Of a DNA stretch of 64,000 nt, positions 10,327 to 23,069 are shown in pieces; the stretch's first letter is position 1; each line of letters opens with the position of its first letter. Location of the stretch: assembly GCA_951799425.1 (NCBI GenBank), contig OX637409.1, positions 7,386,960-7,450,959 of the forward strand. The letters run 5' to 3'. The notes under the pieces were generated by a model that saw only the letters and a program-made list of their open reading frames with translations, searched no databases and was not told where the DNA came from. Origin of the DNA: Ilex aquifolium (lineage: Eukaryota; Streptophyta; Magnoliopsida; Aquifoliales; Aquifoliaceae). The position numbers and the translations under genes are program-made.

Positions 10327-13300
10327 ATGGCTTCTCTCCCCACCCTAACGATTCTTTCTCTGCAAATTCTGATTCTGTTAATCGGATCGTTTGGTACGAT
10401 TGAATCCATTGGTGGTGGGGTTGTAGAAGAGGCACGAAGAGGGGGACAACAGAGAGAGTTCGATTACTTCCAGCTCGCTCTCCAATGGCCTGGCACTTAC
10501 TGCCGTAGAACTCGCAGTTGTTGCTCCTCCAATGCTTGCTGTCAAGGGTATCTATATTATTCTTCCTCTTTTTCTCTATTGCCGTTATTATATAGACGTC
10601 CATGATCATCTATATATGCAGTTTTAGGTTTAGTTTTGTCGATTATTGGTTTATGGTTCATTTTTTTTAGCTGTTAGGGTATATGTGATGCTAATCTTTT
10701 CTATATTTAAACATATTTTGTAAAGTGATCATATGGCTTATTTTTTGTGAATGTGTTCTTCTCAGATGTTTTATGCTGATTAGGGAGGGTAATTTATCAC
10801 GAATCCAAGCTATATATCAATAATGAGAGGGAGAAGAGAAGGGGGGGGGGAGAGGAGAGAAATCTAATTCATCTTGGAAGAGACATTGGAAAATCAATTG
10901 GGGGAGTGAACATTAATTCTTTTGTTATTCGTAATTGTTAAGGCTAGAGAAGTAAATTCTACCTTTTTAGAAATTGTGCCGTCTGAGTATAATCACAATC
11001 ATAACTTAGCCAGATCATATTGTTAGGAACTAACCAGATTCAGTTGATGTTTGAATTGAAATTCAAAGAAGCTGTAAAAAATGCATCATCAATGCGAGAA
11101 AATGGCCAAAACTTAGCTCAACTTAAAAATTCATTGGGCAAGTTAGGGATTTAATTATAGAATCCTGTATGTTGTGTTTGAATATTTGGCTTTGTATGTT
11201 GTGTTTGGCTCCTTAGAAGTTTGTTTGCTTTAGTAATGTGCTATTGGTGCTAACTTGTTTGTTGTCTTGTTCCAATCAATGCGTGTTGTGCTATGTTGAG
11301 TTGTTTTACTCTGCTACTCACTTTCACATCACCGATGTAGACTGAGGGGTGTTGTTTCGCCCCAAGTTCCCAAGTTGCTGGTGCCTGGCTCTGTCATATT
11401 CGATATGGAATATTTCTTTACCTTTTGTAATTTCATCCCAAATGGTGTTGCGGATAATGGTGCTTGATAAAGCTTTAGAAACTTAACTAAAATATGGCCC
11501 ACCTGGGAGCAGCTCCACTCGTTAGCAGGCTTTGCAAATGTACTGATGTTTTCCCTTTGATTACAACATTAACGTGGGGCTGTATATGGAGCAATCAAGT
11601 ATTCGTGTCACATAAATTAGCAAAGAAACTGGCCAATTGAGAAGCATTTGAGTGAGGGAGGGGGGGGGACCAGGATTTTATATTCATAATTTCCAAGGCC
11701 CTTTCTTTCATTTTGTTACTTGTTCTCCTTTCATTAATCTGTGCCTTCTTATGGGTGTTTATGTGGTGCTTTTCGACATCCATTTAGTGATTTTTTTCTG
11801 GATCAGAACCATATATAGAGATGTGATGTTCTTTAATTTTGTATATGGCTTCTTTTGTATTTTGTTCACCAAGTGAAGAGAAACTTACTGTATTCTTTGT
11901 GATTTTACCCAGCTCAAATTCTCCAACTGAATTCACAATTCGTAAGTCCCACTCACCACATTTTTTTTCAGAGGGGTGTCGATTTTCTGGAATGTAAAAG
12001 TTTGCTTGCTTTTTCCCCTTTGACTGCTGCTTTTGGTGATAGAAATTTCGTGTATATAAAGGATGCCGAAAGAAATTCTTGGTATCCTGCTCATGTTGTT
12101 TTTTACAGAGTTAAATAATGTCACTTGCTCTGCAGATGGACTATGGCCTGACTATAATGATGGAACTTGGCCCTCATGTTGCACTGGTTCCAATTTTGAC
12201 GCAAAAAAGGTATTTGTATGTTGCTATTGTACATTGCACTACCTCATTTGTGGGGCATGCAAGTTCTCGCTTGTGGGGAGACTTGCAAAATGGAACTCAA
12301 AATATTAGACAACATCAGAAAAATGATTATTTGCTATGTCCAAGTGCATTTGTAGAAGTTTGAATTTGTTTTTCCTCCTGAATGTTGGGGCATGATAACT
12401 TGGTCAAAAAGGTCAAATAATCTGGCATGAGTTGATGGACATGTCCATGCACACACTCATTTCATTTTAATACACATCCACACACTTTGGTGGACAATGT
12501 CATCTTAGCTACGATTCCCAGTGGGTATAACAGACACAATACAGGAAGTTTGTGAAAATAAAGGACGAGCTGGATATTGAGTCTGTATAGATATACATGA
12601 AAATTCCAACTCAGTCTGGTTGAATGATATATAACCCTTAGAGAGAATGATTATGTTTGGTGACTTTGGCTATCAAAGGTATTGTTTCTTCGGCAAGCAT
12701 TGATCTTTTATTGTAATGGTATACTTCTTGTACACATCTTTATTCCAACTCTTTTGCATTATGGTGACAATGGTGAGTTGGGATCCAGAATAAGGCATTG
12801 TAACATAGATTATGTGACGCTGGAGTTGTTATATTCCACGAAATAGGAATAGTTCTATTTCCATGACGTCAGCTATGACAATTCATAGCTCTGTTAAGAT
12901 GTAGGCTTCTGGTTACTATGCATTTCTGTTTCTTGGGTTTTTGTGCCCTTGACATACAGTGTCAGGTAAGGAGTTGCTAAATGTGTACAGTGGAAAATTT
13001 TCCTTTTAGTAATCACTATTTTCCTTGTGATCAACAAATTGTGTTAGTCACAGACATTCATGATGCCAACTACCTGAAGAATGGTGTCGAAGCATCATGC
13101 CTCCTTAGCACTCCCATGCTTCAATTCAATGTTGTTTCCTATAGGTTCATGCAACTATACTCTTGTGCACCTACCAAAAGGAAATAAAGTGATTTTATAG
13201 CAATTTCACAAGTTTTTTTGAATTTTGGAGAATTAATGATAAATGATAATCAATCAAGAGGCTTATATTCGTTGTCATGACTACTGTTCTCCCCACACAG

Positions 13301-16300
13301 CCTAAACTTCCTCTTCTTTGCTTTTAACATTTGACCAAGCTATTTATTCTAAATTTTTATTTTGTTGTTTTATTTATGTTTGTTCAATTTAGCTTTTTAT
13401 GATATATCTTTTAGGTGACTTTGGAAGCGGAATTACTCTAACTATTGTTTATTTAATTTGTAGATCTCAACGTTGCTTGATGCCCTACAGAAATATTGGC
13501 CCTCTCTAAGTTGTGGTTCGTCCTCAACTTGCCATGGCGGAAAAGGATTGTTTTGGGCTCATGAGGTGGTTCTCAACTTTGGGCTTGCTCTCTAATTCAT
13601 GTGATCCATTGTATGAAACTAACTATTCCTCCTTGTGTTTCTCATGGCTGAATTGGGAGACGATCATTGGCAGTGGGGTAATCATCTTCATCTTTGTAAT
13701 TACCCATTGTAATGAACAAAACTTATTGTCAAGTAAAAGAAAAGCTTATTTGCTGTTTTGTCTTGGATACAAAATCTGGAGGGAAGTGATGCATGCCCGT
13801 AAACTTTAAAAAAGATTAGACACATTTGCAATATCACTTAATGTGGCATTGAAAGCCATCCAGATTCTGGTGTCCCACTTCCCTGAGGGTTATAGTACTG
13901 TCTCCATCTTAACACTCTTTTGCTTCTCTTGGAAATAAAGAAAAAGTGAAAAACTTGACTTCACTCAACTCAACTCAACAAAGTCTTATCCCAATTATTG
14001 GGATGGTCTACATGAATCATGTTCCTCCATTGTGTTCTGTCTAATCAAGGACGATAAGTGGTAATTCAATCTAGGCAGTCAGTTGCATTAAATTCACACA
14101 TCTTGAGTGAAAGCGTGCTATATACTTGGACTGCTTCTGATAACATGTGACACACAAGTACTTTTGCACTCGACATGCACAATGCAAATTGATGTGTGGT
14201 ATCATTGTTTCTAGTAGTAGCCATGCTTTAGTGATCGTTCCATCATTGTCAAAGATGATCTTAGTTTCCCTTTTAAGAATATGTTTAGTTAGTCTACTAA
14301 TTAGGTTGAAATGATGATCTAATGCAAGGAAGTCTCTTCAGGTTTGTAAGGCATTGGCTGCTGTACACAATGTATAGTAGTTCTAGTGTATAAACCAACA
14401 ATTTGATTGAATTTTGGCTAGTGGTTCTTTGTGGCTGTAAAATACTTTGTTTCGCATGCAAATATTTGGTCTTTTCATCCTGATCATATACTTTCTCTCT
14501 GTGCACTTTTATCTGCAGAAAAGCATGGGACTTGTTCCTTTCCTGTTGTTCAAGATGAGTACAGTTATTTTTTGACAACCCTCAACGTCTACTTCAAATA
14601 TAATGTCACGGTAAGAATTGGTGCAGTTACTGTGCACTTGCAATTCTTTTCTGACTAAGCTATTCTCGCATAAGATTTATAAAATGTAGATAATGCTGTT
14701 TATATTGTCTCCTTGTTTCTTGCGTTTGCCAGTTGCTCCCAGTAATGCATCAAAATTCCTTGTTTGTATATTAATTGCCTCATGCAGGCTTTGATCCTCA
14801 AGATGTTTTAAGAAAGTGATTTTATCTTATAAATGGAACTTGGTGTGGTCCACCAATGTGTCTTGAATGACTTTGTTCTGGTGGTGAGTACCTTGATAAA
14901 GTCTAACTTGGAATTAACAGAAGTAATGGGAGGATTTTCTGCGCAGTTACATGTCTGTTGTGCAAAATCTAGGTAGGACTAGATGGGTTTTTAATTTTTA
15001 TTACTTTATCGTGTTATAAAAAACACATGAATCATATCAATACCAATTTAAAGTTTTGCAGTTAATACGGTGTTAAGACGCTTATAGTTGGCACTTATAG
15101 AATATATTGTGTATCTTCGAAGAATCATTTTCTGTTGCTTCTACTTGTTGATATAATTCACTAATCATGAAGCCCGTACCACGAAATGCTTATAAAATTT
15201 GACGAGTTACTATATGTAGATTTGAGATGTCCTGATTTTAAATTGCGATCAAAGTGCTTTAAAGATGGAAATATGTGGAATGTAAGGGTTACATTTGATC
15301 TTCTTCAGACCCTGCATGTGGGATAAGACTGCACATAAACAACCTTTCCACATCTGAAGTTAAGACTGCGTATATCTGACCCTCAGACCCCGTGCCTCGT
15401 GCACTGTACTGCCTGCCATTTTATATGCCTAAAGTGACCATTTTCATTGTTCTTAGTTCGTTCTAATGTTGGAAATGAAATTGAAGAGTGACCAAAGTAC
15501 GATTCTCGGATTACGGCTCTTATTTCTGGCCGGAAACCTTACATATCAAACCCTGATATGCCCAATACTTTACCCTAGCCTTTGGCTAATCAATGCCTAC
15601 AATAACCCTAAATTCCTCGATGTCTACAATTCCACGTGCCTTCTTCAAAACTCAGCAACAAACCAAAGTCAGTACAGCCTCTTTTTAATCACTAAACCCT
15701 GGATCCTGCCATCTATATTGCAAAATTCTGAGCCTAGAACCCATTTAAAGGCATACAACCACCCCCATATCCAATCACATGCAGCATGAACCAGTTTTCC
15801 TATGCCATCGTACGTCATTATCGCTATGATATGTGTTTGGTCTTAAGGACATTTTTATCCTGCTTGTCTTGAAAATATTCACTATATGAATTTCGTTGCT
15901 TTGTTTATCTGACCAATAATCATATCATTCAACATATGACTCCAGGCAGTTTTGAATGAAGCTGGATATGTACCTTCAAATTCTGAAAAGTATCCTCTAG
16001 GAGGAATTATTTCTGCCATTCAAAATTCTTTCCATGCAACCCCTTCACTGAGTTGCTCAAAAGGTGCTGTGGAGGAACTCAATTTGTGCTTCTATAAGGA
16101 TTTCACGGTTAGAATCTTCCTTTACTGCTACTTAATCTAATCTACTGTTCACATTCATAAAAAAAATGACTTGAGCACTTTAAAGTTTGCTTGACGATGC
16201 TCTTCTGCCGGTCAATTTAACGAAGCCTTTTTCTCCTTTTCATCTTAGTAATCACCTTCTTATTTTCTAAGACATTCAGACGAGTTTGGATGGTTAGGTT

Positions 16301-17428
16301 TTATATTGAACTAACTTGAATCAGTGAATGTGTGTTGTGTTTGTGGACCTAAAAGAACATTCACAAACTCACGTTATTCTTGGTACACAAATCGATGTGT
16401 ATCAATACATTGTGCATATCTGTCTGGACCCCGGCCATTTGATGATATAAAGGATATCACCAATGGTGATGTTTTCTGCGCAATATTTATGTTAGAGGTC
16501 AACGGTTTATCACTATGGGATGCCATCCTGGATATTTTTGGATGGACAGTTTTTGATAAACCCTTGAACCTTGCATAGTTTATTGTTGCAGATCATCCTT
16601 TCTACATTTCTTTTCTCTCTTTACTTTGTAGAAACATCATGGCCTATTGTCAGCAAACAATTTTCTTGCAGCCTCGAGATTGTGTGACTACATCTAGCAT
16701 TAAAAGTGATGTGATTTCTTCAAAAAGCTCTTGTCCAAAATACGTCAGCTTGCCAGCACAAGTTTCATTGGGTAAGTTTCTATATTTTCTGTTTCAATTA
16801 TGCTATTATATTAGACGTGACCTTATAGTTGTGTTAAATTGTGGAACTAATGGCTCACATACAAAGGATACATTTCTGACTAATTATGACGTACTCGGGA
16901 CGTCAGACTTCTCTATCTGAATGAAGTTTCACCTATTGAACAGTATGAGCTGAATTTCAATTACACTGAATGATTAGAGGATGGTGAAAGATACCCCAAT
17001 CAATTAATTGCTTGCAAAGGGTGGAATAGTGGCCCCCTTTTAGAGGTTAAATTTTTTGGAACCCATTGCACATATGTGCTGTTATTTGGAGTTGCAAACT
17101 TCCTATGAGTTACACGTGCTTTTGATTCCAATCTATCCAGTTTTGTATGTCATTTATGATATGCTTGTGTCCTTCAAACCATTTTTTTTTATAAGTTTTT
17201 TCATCATTAGTCCTCATTTGTGGTCTGTGTATCTATTGGCAGTATCAAGTGGGCTGGTTAAACTAATCTACCTGAACTAAATAATATTAATTTGATTTTA
17301 TAAAAAAATACTTCAATAAAAAACTGTTATATAACATTTACCATATTTGATTACCATCTGTTCTTCTTGCAGGGCTCAAAAACAGTGAGTCTGCAGTTTC
17401 ATGGTTCCCTAAAGATGAAGCGCTCTGA
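10327..17428 (+). CDS. RNS2: Class II S-like ribonuclease T2 (RNS2-like), nine exons
   Basis: Joining 10327-10547, 11913-11941, 12136-12209, 13464-13565, 13674-13677, 14519-14610, 15946-16107, 16672-16771 and 17373-17428 gives one frame of 279 residues; all introns are GT-AG. A signal peptide ([17 protein letters not shown]) precedes the mature part starting near [15 protein letters not shown]. Catalytic site I is [15 protein letters not shown] and site II is FWAHEWEKHGTC; Cys-rich [22 protein letters not shown] and the CPKYVSLP C-terminal region match plant class II enzymes, which cut RNA through 2',3'-cyclic phosphates in the ER/vacuole and recycle rRNA. The catalytic His codon of site I is split between exons 2 and 3, and the Trp of site II comes from a 4-nt exon. 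It ends DEAL. The symbol rests on family resemblance; a paralogue is possible. Confidence 0.93.
13674..13677 (+). other. 4-nt microexon (TGGG) of the RNase T2 gene
   Basis: Exon 4 ends HE in phase 0 and exon 6 begins AA-AAG-CAT, so four bases are needed to restore the invariant site II text HEWEKHGTC. Exactly one such unit, CAG|TGGG|GTAATC, is found between them, 108 bp after the exon 4 donor. It supplies the Trp codon and the first base of the Glu codon. Skipping it would put exon 6 out of frame. RNA evidence is not available here. Confidence 0.85.
15315..15425 (+). mobile_element. Degraded SINE (Au-type) fragment in RNase T2 intron 6
   Basis: The text TAAGACTGCGTATATCTGACC followed by CAGACCCCGTG and CCTCGTGCACTG closely resembles the 3' half of the plant Au SINE family as I know it. 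The tRNA-like 5' part, with the A and B boxes, is not clear, so this is a truncated or decayed copy. Confidence 0.55.
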
Positions 17429-18681
17429 GATATTAGCAGGGTGTAGGCAACGGAAGTTGCTTTCTTTGGATCAGCTAATGCCTCACTGCCAGCCAAAAGG
17501 CAAGAGTTACACTGATTTGTGAACAATGTTGTTATGACATTTAACTGTCTTACCAAAGAACGTTTAACTGTTTATTAACTTGTCAAGGTGATGAACGAAC
17601 TTGTTTTAAAGTTAAAACCACTAAACTTTCGGATGATTTGTGGCCCTGCTCTGTGGAGCTGTTCCTTTTCCCATGCCCCCTCCCCGGTATATGAATGGGT
17701 TTTCGCTTAATAGTGGTTTGAATCAGTCGATTGATAGCAAACTTCACTCTGCCATGAGAAAAATGACCATTGTAGATTGGTAACTGCATACCTTCGGGTT
17801 ACATGTTCCACTTATGCAGGTGAAACGTAAAGTAGGAGAGACACTGGAAGCTCTCTTTCCGTTTCTACGTGTTTACACTAACCCAAACCAGAGGCAAGTT
17901 TAGACGTACTGGTGAAGTTGTTCCATTGTAACATATCAAATCATGAAAACAGATTTTTGCAAGTAAAGTAAGACTTCATACACTTGAACCCTCCTCATCA
18001 CATTCGAGTATTGGTTGGGCACAAATAACATAATAGCAGATGCGAAATAGAAATAAGAGGTCTTGCAAGTTCATGTCAACCAGAAAGTGCAAAGTAAACT
18101 CTTCTCATCAGTAAATCCCCACGAAATCCAGAACTTAAGAAACTCGTTCATAAAATGGTCGGGTAGGCATCATCTATTAAACAGAAGAAGCAAAGCTTCG
18201 TATGGCACCCACAAAACACACATGCTCATGCAAGTCTGTGAAGCATGAAGCTTAAAGCATCATCCTGCAGACCAGCATCATTTTTCATCAGTCAGACAGT
18301 TAAGTTTAGCAGTCCAAGATGTCAAACAGTTTAAAAGCATGCATTCGCAGCATTTAACAGGTTCCATACCTTCGATGAGATATCCAAGGTTGCAGGAACA
18401 GAGAATAGGAATGGACGTCTGTACAATGGCTCCGATCCAATATCATATCTTGAGCCTCTGAAATGATATCAAATGCCGAAGTATCACCATCAGCACTGCA
18501 CAGCTAGAACTCTCCGTTTCTCCAAAACTCATCCAAATCATCTATGATAAAAATGGGAAACCGGTCAAAGGAGAAGATAAAGAGTTAATTCCTAAACATT
18601 GAAATTCTTCCATAACATTGTGAATTAGAAAAGGGAACAATACCTTGTCTACCGCAAAAGAATTTGGACAAGAAGTTTATC
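17429..18681. other. Convergent 3' untranslated regions
   Basis: This is the space between the RNase T2 stop on the + strand and the stop of the 517-residue gene on the - strand. No further coding exon of either gene could be fitted. The two transcripts must end here and may overlap; no clear polyadenylation boundary is seen. Confidence 0.5.
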
Positions 18682-21529
18682 TCAATCCATGTCTCGCCAG
18701 TTGGAGAAAACCCACCTCATCCACGTAGAAAAGCAATGGTTTGATAGGTGTTCCGGCAAATCCACCTATAAAACATCATATTGATCATGCAATTTGTAAG
18801 CATGGTATAATTCCTCAGGAAACCTACTACTATTGTAAATAAAAATAATTTCTATTATTAGGACAAGGTGATATATTTGGACACCCACACACCCACACAC
18901 ACAGAGTATCCAGATTTAACAAAACTGTGTAATGAAGTAAAAAGAAAGGACTGGAAAAGCCAATTCAAACAACATTATCAAAGATAGGCCCATGGTTCAA
19001 AGTATCAGAAGATATTGATATGACTCAGCACCTTTCAATCCAATATTGGTCCAATAAACCACGAGTTTCACGTAACTTGGTCAAGTCATTTGAGATGCAT
19101 CAAAGTCAACTCCGAGTCATCCGAATATAACGCCGGAACATAGATCTGAATCCTTCGTCATATTCAACTTCTTATTCTATGTAGTGCATATCACCCTCTA
19201 TGGTTTGGCAACACCGCAACTGATGCACCTTAGTACCCTCCAAGCCATGGCTAATACTACCACCTTGAACTATAAACAAGCCCCGTAAATAAAGATTGTA
19301 GCACTCTCTAAAGAAAATATTTGAATATATTACAGCTTTCAAGGTCTTCCTTGATCCAATTCAGAAGAAATAAATTCAAGAAGAATCTCACGCGGAATCA
19401 AGTTATGGATTCTTAGGGCAAACCAGTAAAATAGAGATGATTTGGCAAGTGCTCACATTTCCGACAAACAAAAAAAAAGCTAAAATCCTCAAATTCAATC
19501 TTATCCTGCACTTTCTTCATTTTTCCCACTTTTTCTTTCAAACATGTCGTCTCCAATTACAAAAAATGCTCCGATATTTAAGAACTTAGTCGCAAAAGGG
19601 AGAACTTAGTAACTGGGTTGGCAAAATACATAAATACAACTAGCATCCCATCCTCAGGAATCACATACAAAGACTGAAATATCATACGAACAAAAACTTG
19701 TGCAGGTGCTTAGGTAAGAAATGCAGAAATGTTCAAAGAATGAGAATGAAGGGGGAACTCACGCTGTTCCATGAAGTAGAATAATCATCGGTAGAGAGCA
19801 ACCAAATACCGGGCTGAGATTGCAAAACCAACCTGTTATTGGGTAAATCAAAATCCGCCATCTCATTGTCATCATAATCAAGGTTCCTTCTCCTTCTCTT
19901 TCTATGTTTTTCTTTCTTCTTGAGCTTGACTCTAACTGAAGCCCTTTCGTTCAAGTCAGACCCACTCTCTTCTAAAAATGCATCTCGATGTATAACTGCA
20001 TACTTGTCTGACTTGCGAAAACTTATTCCATTGCTAACAAACAATGCTTCCCAGGATTCAGGAGTCTGGCATTCCTCTGATAATCTGTAGTGAAGAGCCC
20101 AAGTCTGCAGCCCCAACCACTTTATCGATTCAATGTTTTTTTTCTTGAAGCATTCCTTCAATATTGGGGCCAAAATATTGGCATGGCTAGAGAGTGTGTG
20201 AATCTGTGACACCATAGCCTTGATTTTTACTTTTTCCTCCTGATTCTCTTCTTCCCGTACAAGCCGCAGAAGCTGGCGACCTTGACTAACAACAGCATTC
20301 AACAAAAGTAGATGATCCATAGAACCATAACCACTGGACATTGAAAGCACAGTTTCAAGCCACTGAGATGAATTACTAAAATTCATAGATTCAAACCTTG
20401 AGTGGAGATAGTTAGGAATCCATTCCAGAAAGACATCCAAGTCCTGCTCTTCAAGAATGATAAGAAGGTGGTGACATAAAGATGAGAAAGATTCCTCCAT
20501 CAAAAACTCATTTATGACTTCCCATGCTTCTTTCAGTTCTTCTTTATAGATCAAGTCAAAAAACAAATCTACAAAGAATTTTGTATCAATGGACAAAATC
20601 TCACCATCTTTCAATGAATCAGCAAACTCATTTGATGTCCAAAATTCAGGCACATATTCAAGAAAATTCTCAACTGTTCGTTGGACATCCAAATCAAGAA
20701 AGTAATGAGGTTTTGTAGCAACCATGGCAGGTGATTGCCCATGTTTTCCTTTCCACACAAGCTCTTCCCAACAAATGTCTCGATTAACAAAAGCAAACTG
20801 GGATAATGCTTTAGCCCCCTTTCTGTGCCCCATATCACCACTACCGGAGAAATTGGAGAACCACTGCAAGATGCGTCTTGGATTTCCTGCATTATTCAAC
20901 AATTAGGGCACAAAAGAACTTCTTAGAAACTCTTTAAATGGTAGTCCACCGATCCAACCTCTAATGATTACTAGCATGCCACTAGTAAAGAAATTCTACA
21001 ATGTTCAAAACAAGGGGCAAACCAGATATCTAAAACAAAGATGTACAAGAAACTTAGATGAGAAACATTTGAGATGAGAAACAGAAGAGGATTGAAATGG
21101 AGCTACAAGAAGTAGATCGAATCCACAATATCTCAAATTTTCCGAAGCATAAACTGAATCTACAATGTGAACAACTAACTTGCCTCTAAAGAAATTCTCC
21201 AACACGTGACTTCTCTTCGCTAATATAGGCCCTGCTTTGTGTGGCAGCCTCTCAAAGATCATCTGCAAAACTTGAGCTGCTAGGCCCCGCTTAAGTGGTT
21301 TAGATCTCAACAGTTTCACAAAAAGCTCACGTTGATGGCGAGGAGTGACAGAACTTATGCCTGAAAGAGTTTTACAAAGCCATAAACGCGCCTCAGATCG
21401 ACCTCCACCAGAGGACATCAACGACCAGATAGCAGACTCCAGATCATGCAAGAGTGAGATTCTCTGCCCAATCGATTCGTCATCTCCATCGTCGCTCCGG
21501 GCGGGTTCAGATAAAAACAACTGCACCAT
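18682..21529 (-). CDS. Unrecognised 517-residue protein with a basic nuclear-targeting-like segment, three exons
   Basis: I do not recognise the family. Minus-strand exons 21529-21184, 20886-19763 and 18765-18682 join into 517 residues ending RDMD. The start is the ATG at 21529 (MVQLFLSEPARSDD); a longer frame upstream lacks ATG. The N-terminal 110 residues and the middle (VENFLEYVPEFW, LKDGEILSIDTKFFVDLFF, EEQDLDVFLEWIPNYLHSRF) look alpha-helical, with Leu/Phe-rich HEAT-like spacing. A lysine/arginine block (KLKKKEKHRKRRRRN) near residues 433-447 resembles a nuclear or nucleolar targeting signal, followed by an acidic patch. The first intron uses a GC donor; the second is GTGAGT...TATAG. It diverges from GPN3, with 1.5 kb between the start codons, and converges on the RNase gene. 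Role unknown. Confidence 0.82.
21178..21184 (-). other. GC donor site of intron 1 with an overlapping GT donor
   Basis: The exon end reads AGAG|GCAAGTTAGT on the minus strand. Splicing at GC (21183) gives phase 1 and joins to GA-AAT-CCA to read FFRGNPRRILQWF. Using the GT four bases later (21179) shifts the frame and meets a stop within about 15 codons. AG|GCAAGT is the known strong consensus for GC-AG introns. Confidence 0.75.
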
Positions 21530-21583
21530 TCTATCTCTGTATATATCAAATATTTTCCACAAAACACCTTAGTCCAGGTTATG

Positions 21584-21623
<40 letters not shown>

Positions 21624-23069
21624 CAGAATACGGGTTATATTTACACACATGTATATGAATTTATCGACATATAGTAAGTGTATACGTTTATATACAGGAG
21701 AGAGAGAGAGAGAGAGAGAGAATTTCAGAAACTAGGGCAAAATTTATTTGCACAGTTACCTGAAATCCGCTATGCATTCGCCGGAGACGAAGAGGACTAC
21801 AACCGGATAAGTGTAATGGTAGAGAGCTAAACCGACCCACACTCAAATTTGGGCTTTAAAACATCTGAAGCCCACCTCGAGCTGCTTTCCTATAGGCCCA
21901 ACCCAAAAAAGCCCTATGTGAGGCCCACTAAGCCTTTCCGCTTTCCCCTTCGGCCGAAAACGCGAATAGCTTTTCATAGTTGTCAAAAAGTCTGGAATAT
22001 TTGCAAGCAAATTTCAATCCTCATCGTCATCATTATCATCTCTGTCTCTGTCTGGTACGTCTCTCTCTCTCTCTGTATGTCTGTCTGTGTACTTATGTAT
22101 TTTATGTATACCGTCTATGGCTAGGTTTTCTTCTTGCTCAAAAGGCATGGTAAATGGTGAGAGACTATTTGATATCTTGTAATCGGTGTTTGGAAAGCCA
22201 TATATCAGGGACGAGAACTTTTGATTTACCTAGCAAACATTATTTCCTATTTTGTTATCTTCTCCTTGCTCCAATCCACCATCGACGGCAACGACCCTCC
22301 AACACCCAGTGACGCCGGCGAGCCCCTAGCGAAGGCATATATCTCTCTCTCTCACTCGCCCATCCTTCACCACAAAACGCCAACCCACAGCCCCAGCACT
22401 GCTTTTACCCCAAGCGACTCCGGCGACACCCAAAGACTCTTCTCTCTCTCTCTCTCTCTATCATTACCTCTCTCTGTCTCTCACTCGCCCATTCTCCACC
22501 GTTGAACCCCCCATCCACCCCCAACCTAACCCTCCACCCACCCAACTCGAACCCAAATATTCAACCACCACTCCCAAATTGCTTGGAGATTTAAGCAAAA
22601 TCTTATGACAGGCATTTGCCTGCCTTGCTGCCTTTAGCTTTTTATTCTGGTTAGTTGTTCCATTGATTCATTTATGGGTGATGCTACAGTTCAAAATGCT
22701 GATTCTTGTTGCTAAGGTGATTGAAAATTGCTTGTACATTCCATTTCATCCTTCGACTGTTTGATCATACATTCCATTACGCATAGACCGTTTGTTACCA
22801 AAAAATGATGTTAAAGAGTTTTTTCATGTTCTCTTGATATTGGTGATGCAGGTGGTATTGTAATGTTGTCCCTTGCTGACAAGTGCTTATGGGCTACTCT
22901 GATGCACTGAGTTTGTTGTTCGCAGCTGGTGTTTGGTGTGCTACATATGCTTTAGTTGCAGTTCTTGGTTTCTTTCAAATCTTTAATTTTCATCGTTCGT
23001 CCATCCCGACTGATAAAGCACTTTGATAAAGAAAAGAGAAATTAAAACTTTATTAAGGACAAGGCTATC
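21530..23069. promoter_or_regulatory. Divergent upstream region between the 517-residue gene and GPN3
   Basis: The two start codons face away from each other across 1.54 kb. The part next to the minus-strand gene carries two (GA)n tracts in its leader, and the GPN3 side carries CT-rich and (CT)n tracts near 22055-22075 and 22440-22460. A GPN3 leader intron is possible (donor-like CTG|GTACGTCTC near 22052), but its acceptor is not certain. No recognisable coding sequence lies here. Confidence 0.45.
21588..21721. repeat. Two (GA)n microsatellites
   Basis: Tracts of about 16 and 12 GA units lie at 21588-21620 and 21698-21721, within the leader/promoter of the minus-strand gene. GA/CT tracts are common in plant 5' leaders. 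Confidence 0.85.

Noticed and set aside
15466..15789. 107-residue open frame in RNase T2 intron 6
   Set aside because: It lies within a well-defined intron, with no motif; chance frame.
21171..21180. GT donor GTTAGT for intron 1 of the 517-residue gene
   Set aside because: It puts exon 2 out of frame with a stop after about 15 codons; the adjacent GC donor restores the long frame.
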